Source: Pistricoccus aurantiacus (GTDB lineage Bacteria; Pseudomonadota; Gammaproteobacteria; Pseudomonadales; Halomonadaceae). From it: a stretch of DNA of 64,000 nt. Each line of letters opens with the position of its first letter. The stretch's first letter is position 1. Location of the stretch: the NCBI RefSeq assembly GCF_007954585.1, contig NZ_CP042382.1:1116001-1180000 (forward strand). Reading direction: 5' to 3'. The notes under the pieces were generated by a model, which saw only the letters and a list, made by a program, of their open reading frames with translations, had not been told where the DNA came from and did no database searches. This document shows positions 58,914 to 64,000 of the stretch, piece by piece. Position numbers and translations under genes: made by a program.

Positions 58914-59521
58914 CCACGCCACAGCTCAATCATGCCTTGTTCAATCAGGCCCTCGTGCTGATTCGCGAGGGCGACATGCGCCGGGCACGGGCGCTGGGAT
59001 TCAGCAACGAGGAGCTTCAGCGCCTGAGCCGTCTGCGCGCCTGCGAGATTGAAGCGATGATTCACGAGTTTCCCGCCGTGGCGCGATTCGAGCTCGACCA
59101 CGGGATTTTCAAGGCGGCGCTGCGGCGCATTGAGCGCGATCAGGATCGCGACGGCCTCGTCGATCACTGCATCCGCCATGGGGCCAGTGTCCAGATGCTC
59201 GGCGCCTTCTTCGGGCTGACGCCTAACGACTGTTCCGCGCGGCGCACCCTGTTGGGGGTGCCGAGCCGGCAGGGCCGTCTGCCGATGCCGGAAGAGTCGG
59301 TCGAGGTCGCGGCCTGGCATCGCTGGCAAACGATCAGCGACGACCCGGCGAGCCCCGCCGCGAGCGAGGATATTCGCGGCATGCTGGTACTCGCCGAAGA
59401 ACTGTCGTTGCCGCTGGCCGTGGTCTGGACGCTGATCAAGCAGTGGACCACGCCGGAGCAGGCTCGTCGGGAGATTCTGCCGAGTGAAGACGAGGGCGCA
59501 CTGCGTGAAGGAGTGGTGTGA
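58910..59521 (+). CDS. DUF2857 family ICE protein
   Basis: 203 aa, starts in an ATGA overlap with parB. The sequence HALFNQALVLIREGDMRRAR and LGAFFGLTPNDCSARR resembles the DUF2857 proteins that follow parB in PFGI-1-type elements. The second region looks like a helix-turn-helix. No function is established. Confidence 0.75.
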   Translation: MTTPQLNHALFNQALVLIREGDMRRARALGFSNEELQRLSRLRACEIEAMIHEFPAVARFELDHGIFKAALRRIERDQDRDGLVDHCIRHGASVQMLGAFFGLTPNDCSARRTLLGVPSRQGRLPMPEESVEVAAWHRWQTISDDPASPAASEDIRGMLVLAEELSLPLAVVWTLIKQWTTPEQARREILPSEDEGALREGVV

Positions 59522-60804
59522 TGAAAAACTTTGACGTGCTCATTGGGCGCGCGGCGTCTTCCCTGACCCAGCGTCGAGGTGATACCTCAGGCTCGAACGT
59601 CGCGGAAGACGCGCTCGATGGCCTACTGTTCATGGGCAATCCCCACGAAACCGTGCCACGGGCGCTGTTGCTCGACCAGCGCCTGGGCGCGGTCGATGTG
59701 CTGGGTTGGCAGGTGATCCGGCTACTGTCGAATGCCGACCGCACGACGGCGTTTCCCACCTATGACGAACTGGAGCCGCTGCTCCGCTCGGGCGCGGGAC
59801 AGAAGGCGTCACGTAAAACCGTCGCGCGCGTGATCGCGATCTTGCGCCTCACGCGCTGGATGTCGCTGGGCATGAAGGCCCGCAATACCACCAATGGGCG
59901 CATGATCGGCAACATCTATGTGCTGCACGATGAACCTCTGGCCCCCGCCGAAGCACTCTCTCTGGATCACGAGTACATCGAGTACGTCATCCACTGTATC
60001 CGGCACGGCAACAAGACGGTGGCCAGGGTCGCCAGCCTGGTCAAGGAAGAGCTGGCCAATGGTGGAGTTCTTGAGATACCCACGCGTCTGGAGGTGATTG
60101 ATCAGCGGGCCGACAGGCAGCGGCGTGGCGAGTTTCCAGAGGAAACTCAGGTCGAAGCGCCCCAGTTCCCTATGGAAACTCAGGCAAGTTTTCCTAGTTC
60201 CCCATGGGAACTCAGGCAGTTTCCGGACGAGATCAAGCCCAGTTTCCAGCGGAAACTCATGCCAGAATCAACCACTTACGGCCCAGTTTCCAGCGGAAAC
60301 TCAGATACTACAGTACGTAGTTATACAAACAGTGTATGTAAAACCACCGCGCGCGAGGAAACCGACAGGCCATTGATCTGGTCCTGGCCGCTCGAGCTGA
60401 CCAGTGACGAACGCGAGTCGGTTTCGTTCATGCTCACCGGGCTGTCGAACGAGGTCCAGCAGGCGGTGCTCGACGAAACTGCCGGTCGTCTCGAGGCAGG
60501 CAAGGTGAAAAGCACCATGGCCTTCCTGCACACGCTGGCCAAGCGGGCTGCATCGAACACGTTCCAGGCGACGCATTTTGGGCATGGCGTTGCAGACAAG
60601 CGCCACGGTGTGCCGGTAGGCACCAAGGCGTCTAGCGATGATGTCAAGGTCGTGCCGACCGCCCATGCGACCGAGGGCAGTGAGGATGGCGCCCCTGGCA
60701 TCGCCTCGACACATGCCTCGAGGAACGCCGACCCTCAGCCGCTTTCGGCGGAAACCGAGGAAGCGCGAAGGCGACTGTTCAAGCGCCTGGGGTTGCGCCG
60801 TTAA
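59521..60804 (+). CDS. STY4528-family ICE protein
   Basis: 427 aa from the ATG at 59521, with AAGGAG 7 bases upstream and a one-base overlap with the previous stop. Family members are annotated as pathogenicity-island relaxase or replication-like proteins, but I see no relaxase HUH or Tyr motif. The N-terminal ~170 residues look like a winged-helix replication-initiator region (TFPTYDELEPL-like AFPTYDELEPLLRSG, RKTVARVIAILRLTRW). Residues about 203-262 are encoded by the palindromic repeat array and read as FPEET, FPMET, FPSSPWE, FQRKL and SSGN. The C-terminal part is ordinary. Confidence 0.75.
   Translation: MKNFDVLIGRAASSLTQRRGDTSGSNVAEDALDGLLFMGNPHETVPRALLLDQRLGAVDVLGWQVIRLLSNADRTTAFPTYDELEPLLRSGAGQKASRKTVARVIAILRLTRWMSLGMKARNTTNGRMIGNIYVLHDEPLAPAEALSLDHEYIEYVIHCIRHGNKTVARVASLVKEELANGGVLEIPTRLEVIDQRADRQRRGEFPEETQVEAPQFPMETQASFPSSPWELRQFPDEIKPSFQRKLMPESTTYGPVSSGNSDTTVRSYTNSVCKTTAREETDRPLIWSWPLELTSDERESVSFMLTGLSNEVQQAVLDETAGRLEAGKVKSTMAFLHTLAKRAASNTFQATHFGHGVADKRHGVPVGTKASSDDVKVVPTAHATEGSEDGAPGIASTHASRNADPQPLSAETEEARRRLFKRLGLRR
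60131..60301. repeat. array of 17-bp palindromes AGTTYCC-N3-GGRAACT inside the STY4528-family gene
   Basis: Full palindromes lie at 60131-60147, 60164-60180, 60196-60212, 60241-60257 and 60285-60301, most followed by CAG or CA. A half-site AGTTTCC is at 60218-60224, with a degenerate one at 60187. Counting the half-site's virtual centre, centres fall at 60139, 60172, 60204, 60226, 60249 and 60293, so steps are 33, 32, 22, 23 and 44: all close to multiples of 11. Palindromes occur in more than one reading context, so they look selected as DNA. Confidence 0.85.
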
Positions 60805-60819
60805 ATGTTTGAAATCGTA

Positions 60820-60831
60820 TTTAACATTTCC
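60820..60831 (+). promoter_or_regulatory. element TTTAACATTTCC upstream of the PFL_4669-family gene
   Basis: The same 12-mer with one change (TTTAACGTTTCC) occurs at 63230-63241 before ssb. Both lie 65-90 bases upstream of a start codon. Here it is the right part of an inverted repeat AAATGTT (60803-60809)/AACATTT (60823-60829). A shared operator or promoter element is possible. Confidence 0.4.
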
Positions 60832-60906
60832 GGTGGTGCAGAAGGCAGCGGTTCGTGATGCTTCCGTCCTATCCGGTGCATTGATTCAACTGAACCAGGA
60901 GTGACT

Positions 60907-61680
60907 ATGGCCAGCGCTGAGCCCCGCGTAGGGCAGCTACGCAGTCGAATCGAGATGACCCTGCACACCTACCCAGCCGTACTGGTCTGGCATGGCCGCG
61001 GGGTCGAGAGCGGGAAACCGCAGGTCGTGGGGCTGAAGCAGTTTCTGTTCCTGGCCGGGCGCATTCATCAGGCGGCAGCCAAGGACGATCCCTATGCGGA
61101 TGAATGGCTGCTGAGGCTGGAAAACAAGCTTGATGAGACCCGACAGGCGCTGCATCAGCTCAAACAGCGCGTGAGCACCGTGCTCAAGACCATTCCCGAA
61201 GGATTGGATGTCAGTCGCAACGTCAGCCAGCAGCCGTTCGTGACGCCCGTCTTCACCGGTGGCCAGATGGGATGGCAGGCCGTGATGCTGCTGATGGAGT
61301 ACGACGGCATCGTGCGCGACGTGCTGTTGGCCCATCACATCGGACTGTTGGGCAACAAGCAGCGGGGTTCCATGATCCGCGATCAGGGCGGGCATGCCAT
61401 GCGCTCGCTCTGCTATGCCCCGGTCAAGTTTCCTGGGTTCAGCGGTGCCTCGCGCGATGACTTCGCGGCCAACAATGCCAAGGCACGAGCGGCCAGGGAG
61501 AAGTTCGGAGAGCTGCCGCAGGATATTCTGGAAGGGACGCGCCGCAGTGAGTTCGCCCCCTCGATACGACGCGAAGGCACCGAGGCAACCTCAGTGCCGG
61601 AGGAGCAGAAACTCGAAGGCGCGGACCTGGACGACGATCAGCTGATGCCCCAGCCGGGTGAAACCAAGGAGAATGAGTGA
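60907..61680 (+). CDS. integrating conjugative element protein, PFL_4669 family
   Basis: 257 aa from the ATG at 60907 (AGGAG 5 bases upstream). GRVESGKPQVVGLKQF-like text (GVESGKPQVVGLKQFLFLAGR), DPYADEWLLRLE and AHHIGLLGNKQRG match the TIGR03761-type family found only in ICEs of this class. Function unknown. The 102-base gap before it holds an inverted repeat; the 186 bases after it hold the 38-bp tandem repeats. Confidence 0.85.
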   Translation: MASAEPRVGQLRSRIEMTLHTYPAVLVWHGRGVESGKPQVVGLKQFLFLAGRIHQAAAKDDPYADEWLLRLENKLDETRQALHQLKQRVSTVLKTIPEGLDVSRNVSQQPFVTPVFTGGQMGWQAVMLLMEYDGIVRDVLLAHHIGLLGNKQRGSMIRDQGGHAMRSLCYAPVKFPGFSGASRDDFAANNAKARAAREKFGELPQDILEGTRRSEFAPSIRREGTEATSVPEEQKLEGADLDDDQLMPQPGETKENE

Positions 61681-61710
61681 TGCCGGGGGCATCACTTTGA
61701 GGGGATGGGC

Positions 61711-61823
61711 GTTGGCAGTGCCAACACTTCGAGCAGGGTGGATGGGGTGTTTCCACTGTAAACACTTCGAGCAGGGTGGATGGGGTGTTTACACTGTAAA
61801 CACTTCGAGCAGGGTGGATGGGG
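61711..61823. repeat. 38-bp tandem repeats with palindromic cores
   Basis: Units start at 61723, 61761 and 61799 (about 2.7 copies). Each contains ACACTTCGAGCAGGGTGGAT and then GGGGTGTTT. Unit junctions form N3-spaced palindromes: GTTGGC-AGT-GCCAAC (61711-61725), GTGTTTCC-ACT-GTAAACAC (61747-61765) and the perfect GTGTTTAC-ACT-GTAAACAC (61785-61803), with centres exactly 38 bases apart. The array is non-coding, between the PFL_4669-family and DUF3158 genes. Confidence 0.9.
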
Positions 61824-61866
61824 CAGCCAACTCAGGACATCAATACAGGACGGGGCCGTAAGCGCG

Positions 61867-62313
61867 ATGAATGCACTGGAACAGCGTCAGGACTTTGCAC
61901 TGAATCAGTACGCAAAGGGCCTTTTAAAACCCTTTAAGGGTAAGGGGGAGATCCTTCGTTTCCGGGATGAACTGGACGATGAGTGTCGACGGATGTGGCA
62001 AGAGGCGGCGGACTTTGCCAACCGGTACAACCGAACCGTGGTTCAGGTGGGGCTATGGCTCAAGGCTCACAACAACAGTGGAGGGCGCGTGCGTGCCGTG
62101 CAGTGGCGAGACAAGGCCCAGACCCAGATGGGACGGCGTCTACTCGAAGCCGTCTTGCGGTACGGCGATGTTTCCCAGGGCATGAAGCGTCAGTTGGTCG
62201 AGATCGAAACCGAGCGGGTCATCTTCAATGCCAAGATTGCTGCCGCCACGCGTCAAGTGGATCGACTGAACCGCGTGCTCAGGGACCTGGATGAGATCGA
62301 GGCAATGCTGTGA
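61867..62313 (+). CDS. DUF3158 family ICE protein
   Basis: 148 aa from the ATG at 61867 (MNALEQRQDFALNQ). Conserved block GLLKPFKGKGE near residue 17, then a helical region with VQWRDKAQTQMGRRL and the C-terminal helix VDRLNRVLRDLDEIEAM. DUF3158 proteins sit beside PFL_4669-family genes in this ICE class and have no known role. The frame upstream of 61867 runs into the tandem repeats and was rejected. Confidence 0.78.
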   Translation: MNALEQRQDFALNQYAKGLLKPFKGKGEILRFRDELDDECRRMWQEAADFANRYNRTVVQVGLWLKAHNNSGGRVRAVQWRDKAQTQMGRRLLEAVLRYGDVSQGMKRQLVEIETERVIFNAKIAAATRQVDRLNRVLRDLDEIEAML

Positions 62314-62361
62314 TGTAAATCAGCTGAGAAGAGTATAGCGAATTCAAGACCGGAGGTTGTC

Positions 62362-62865
62362 GTGAAAATTCAGCAGTGGTGGAAGGGCTGTTTAATGAGT
62401 ATGGGGTTGGTTGGTCTGACACTGAACCTACTCGCTCAGTCCTTGTGGTTCACACCCACCGTGTTGCTCCTCTACGGGGACATAGCCGCCCTGATGATCC
62501 TTACGGGAGGCCTGTGCATTTGGATGGGTGAGAGAATCCGCACAGAACTACGCCATAGAGCATCGTCACCGTTTGGTTGGAAGGTATGGCAACTGGTGGC
62601 ATTGATCGGCCACATGGTGATCTGGCCATCCATGTTGGCGGGCTACTGGGTGTTCCTGTCGCAAGTGCGCCTCTTGATGCCAGATACAGGTCTATTGGGT
62701 CTTCTGGCTCAGGGTTCCTTCTGGATCATCACAGCTGGAGTGGTGTTGCTAACCATTTATGCATTTTGGTTGTTGGTTCTCGGGTGTCATTTATTGCTTG
62801 AGCTGCTCCAGCATCCCGGGGATCACCATCATGCCCACCAGAAACGCAATAATTCCCAAGGCTAG
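62362..62865 (+). CDS. hypothetical ICE membrane protein, 167 aa
   Basis: Not recognised. About four transmembrane helices can be seen (GLVGLTLNLLAQSLWF, LLYGDIAALMILTGGLCIWM, a third around VALIGHMVIWPSMLAGYWVF, and WIITAGVVLLTIYAFWLLVL), with a His-rich tail (DHHHAHQKR). The start is GTG at 62362 with CGGAGG upstream. Its last 75 bases overlap a minus-strand small gene. Confidence 0.6.
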   Translation: MKIQQWWKGCLMSMGLVGLTLNLLAQSLWFTPTVLLLYGDIAALMILTGGLCIWMGERIRTELRHRASSPFGWKVWQLVALIGHMVIWPSMLAGYWVFLSQVRLLMPDTGLLGLLAQGSFWIITAGVVLLTIYAFWLLVLGCHLLLELLQHPGDHHHAHQKRNNSQG

Positions 62866-62889
62866 CCATATGATTCCCGAACTTTTCAT
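62791..62889 (-). CDS. small single-helix membrane protein, 32 aa
   Basis: Minus-strand frame MKSSGIIWLALGIIAFLVGM followed by MVIPGMLEQLKQ. One hydrophobic helix covers most of it. GGGAG lies 4 bases before the ATG and the frame ends in TAA. The codons are normal for the region. It is too short for most gene finders and is antisense to the end of the 167-aa membrane gene, with which it could act. Confidence 0.5.
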   Translation of the reverse strand: MKSSGIIWLALGIIAFLVGMMVIPGMLEQLKQ

Positions 62890-62919
62890 GCCACTCCCTC
62901 TCCGGTCATTCATTTGTGT

Positions 62920-62936
62920 TGAGTAAATAATACTCA
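62920..62936. promoter_or_regulatory. 17-bp palindrome TGAGTA-N5-TACTCA in a divergent gap
   Basis: A perfect 6-bp inverted repeat around AATAA in an AT-rich stretch between the minus-strand small gene (start 62889) and the RHH gene (start 62970). Ribbon-helix-helix proteins usually bind such palindromes and regulate their own gene, so it may be the operator. Confidence 0.5.
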
Positions 62937-62969
62937 CGAGATTCTCACCTGCTATCTGGAGTGTCAACG

Positions 62970-63215
62970 ATGGACGGCTACGCTCGCTTCAATGCTCAAG
63001 TTCCTCGATCTCTACTTCAGCGGTTCCATGCGGCTTGCGAATCGCGTGAGGATGCCGCTTCACACGTCGTGCGGGAATTCATGCGTCGTTACGTGGCTGA
63101 GTGGGAGGAGGAAGTCAGGCGAGACCAGACTGACCCTGAACTACTGCAACGAATCGCCCAGCTGGAATCCCTCATGCAGCGTGCCGGTATCGAAATCGAT
63201 AGTTCCAACCAGTAA
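62970..63215 (+). CDS. ribbon-helix-helix DNA-binding protein (CopG/Arc-like)
   Basis: 81 aa from the ATG at 62970 (GGAG 8 bases upstream). An N-terminal strand (YARFNAQVPRSLLQRF) is followed by helices (EDAASHVVREFMRRYV) with the RHH pattern, then a predicted coiled coil (ELLQRIAQLESLMQRAG). On an ICE it could be a regulator or a relaxosome accessory; its neighbour palindrome favours autoregulation. Confidence 0.65.
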   Translation: MDGYARFNAQVPRSLLQRFHAACESREDAASHVVREFMRRYVAEWEEEVRRDQTDPELLQRIAQLESLMQRAGIEIDSSNQ

Positions 63216-63229
63216 CCCTGAACATCGAG

Positions 63230-63241
63230 TTTAACGTTTCC
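63230..63241 (+). promoter_or_regulatory. element TTTAACGTTTCC upstream of ssb
   Basis: Second copy (11 of 12 identical) of the element at 60820-60831. It lies 64 bases upstream of the ssb start. The pair suggests shared control of two ICE transcription units. Confidence 0.4.
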
Positions 63242-63305
63242 CGCTGACTCCCCTTCCCTCGAATAGCGACAGTGTCAGGGCATCCATTCGATTCAGGAGA
63301 TTCAC

Positions 63306-63794
63306 ATGAGCACGCATTTCATGGGCGAGGGGAACATCGGTACCGATCCCGAGTGCAAGTTGCTGCCGGCCAACGGCAATCAACCACCCCGAGGGGTCAT
63401 GCGATTGAACGTTCGTTTCGACAACCCGGTGCCCACCGACAAGGGCACCGTCGATCGTGGCGGATTCTGGGCCAACGTCGAGATCTGGCACCGCGATGTC
63501 GAGCTCTGGTCACGGCTCTATCAGAAAGGCATGCGGGTCATGGTGTCGGGGCGAATGGTGCTCGACGAGTGGAAGGATCGCGAAACCGGCGAGGACCGAT
63601 CGCAGTTCAAGGTCCAGGCGGTGCGAATCGGCATGTTGCCTTACCGCGTTTCCCAGGTCGTGCTCGATGCCGGGCAGAGTGGTCAGCCGGCATCTGCCCA
63701 GCCGACACCCGAGTCGGCTCAACGAGGTGCTTACTCCAAGGCCGCCGGACCGGAGGGTGAGTGGGACAACCCGGTAGGCGCGAATCAGGGGTGA
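63306..63794 (+). CDS. ssb: ICE single-stranded DNA-binding protein
   Basis: 162 aa. OB-fold features: GEGNIGTDPECKLLP, MRLNVRFDN, FWANVEIWHRDVELWSRLYQKGMRVMVSGRMVLDEW (key parts FWANVEIW and GMRVMVSGRM). The C-terminus lacks the acidic DDDIPF tip of chromosomal SSB, as is usual for this ICE-encoded family. Acts on transferred or replicating ssDNA. AGGAG precedes the ATG. Confidence 0.88.
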   Translation: MSTHFMGEGNIGTDPECKLLPANGNQPPRGVMRLNVRFDNPVPTDKGTVDRGGFWANVEIWHRDVELWSRLYQKGMRVMVSGRMVLDEWKDRETGEDRSQFKVQAVRIGMLPYRVSQVVLDAGQSGQPASAQPTPESAQRGAYSKAAGPEGEWDNPVGANQG

Positions 63795-63810
63795 GGCTCA
63801 GGAGGGGATA

Positions 63811-64000
63811 ATGGATCCCAATTTGATAGACCAGGATGCCGGGCGACCGATAGCAGAAGAGACGTCGCTGGCCACGCTCAGGCCATCCGCCAGGGTGGTC
63901 ATTCCATCCGTCGCGTGGTGGCTGTCGATTGCGCTGGGGGTAACCGGGTTGGCTCTGACCGTCGTATTCAATCGCCCGGGGCTGGTTCAACGGGTCGAGG
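63811..64000 (+). CDS. hypothetical membrane protein (3' end outside window)
   Basis: Starts at the ATG at 63811 with AGGAGGGG upstream, 16 bases after ssb. The visible 63 residues have a soluble N-terminus (MDPNLIDQDAGRPIAEE) and one helix (WWLSIALGVTGLALTVVF). Not recognised; the frame is still open at the window edge. Confidence 0.55.
   Translation, partial: MDPNLIDQDAGRPIAEETSLATLRPSARVVIPSVAWWLSIALGVTGLALTVVFNRPGLVQRVE

Larger units (their letters stand above)
52072..64000 (+). mobile_element. left part of an SPI-7/PFGI-1-type integrative conjugative element
   Basis: The gene order parA, dnaB-type helicase, ParB, DUF2857, STY4528 family, PFL_4669 family, DUF3158, ssb is the conserved maintenance end of this ICE class. 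The element starts at tRNA-Thr and runs off the window; integrase, type IV secretion genes and cargo are not visible. All main genes read in one direction with frequent ATGA overlaps. The 190 bases between the tRNA and parA hold no gene and presumably the parA promoter. Confidence 0.88.

Noticed and set aside
60131-60301. CRISPR or transposon ends in the palindrome array
   Set aside because: Palindromes are short, within an open coding frame, and spacers are coding and of varied length; no transposase is near.
61711-61823. CRISPR array
   Set aside because: Units are directly abutting repeats of 38 bases without unique spacers, only about 2.7 copies, and no cas genes are near.

Overview
The window reads as chromosome of a halophilic gammaproteobacterium close to Halomonas (Halomonadaceae). 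GC is high throughout, translated proteins are of gammaproteobacterial type, and gene order closely follows the Pseudomonas/Halomonadaceae pattern. This is an inference from gene content; no database was searched. About 52 kb is core chromosome and the last 12 kb is the left part of an integrative conjugative element (ICE).

Core layout. 1-14.3 kb (+): the end of ftsH, folP, glmM, tpiA, secG, tRNA-Leu(GAG), tRNA-fMet, then the translation/transcription cluster rimP-nusA-infB-rbfA-truB-rpsO-pnp. 14.3-26.6 kb (-): a regulatory and metabolic cluster read as dksA-gluQ-cbrX-like-cbrA-cbrB-[sRNA]-pcnB-folK-panB-panC-panD-thiolase. 26.8-36.4 kb: sfsA and a ChaN-like gene (+), then yggS-proC-yggT-metX-metW-DUF4426 (-), divergent from pilT-pilU (+), then anmK (-). 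36.5-43.6 kb (+): tyrS, a small NlpE-like lipoprotein, radA, selD-mnmH (selenium modification of tRNA), an alkyltransferase-like gene and a DUF416 gene. 43.6-47.2 kb (-): hisB-hisH-hisA-hisF and an outer-membrane protein. 47.4-51.7 kb (+): a PanZ-like GNAT gene, asmA, mutY, yggX, followed by a tRNA-Phe/Gln/Thr cluster with a good sigma-70-type promoter.

The only long core stretch without a gene (about 925 bases, 19.75-20.68 kb) lies between cbrB and pcnB, exactly where Pseudomonas carries crcZ. Read on the minus strand it has a sigma-54-type promoter, an upstream inverted repeat resembling CbrB sites, eight AANAANAA clusters and a rho-independent terminator. I call it a CrcZ-type Hfq/Crc-sequestering RNA. 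With CbrA, CbrB and a coupled CbrX-like ORF it would form a complete carbon-catabolite-control circuit outside Pseudomonas/Azotobacter.

ICE layout (52.07 kb to the window end, +). Immediately after an intact tRNA-Thr(TGT) comes an SPI-7/PFGI-1/PAPI-1-type maintenance module: parA, dnaB-type helicase, small ORFs, an HD hydrolase, an orphan HicA-like gene, a 686-aa-class ParB, DUF2857, STY4528-family protein, PFL_4669-family protein, DUF3158, a ribbon-helix-helix regulator and ssb. Transfer genes and the integrase must lie beyond the window. The module carries two unusual DNA structures. One is a helically phased set of 17-bp palindromes inside the STY4528-family gene. The other is a 38-bp tandem repeat with palindromic cores just downstream of the PFL_4669-family gene. 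Both are candidates for replication, partition or transfer sites. Two small minus-strand genes with strong ribosome-binding sites also interrupt the otherwise collinear operon.
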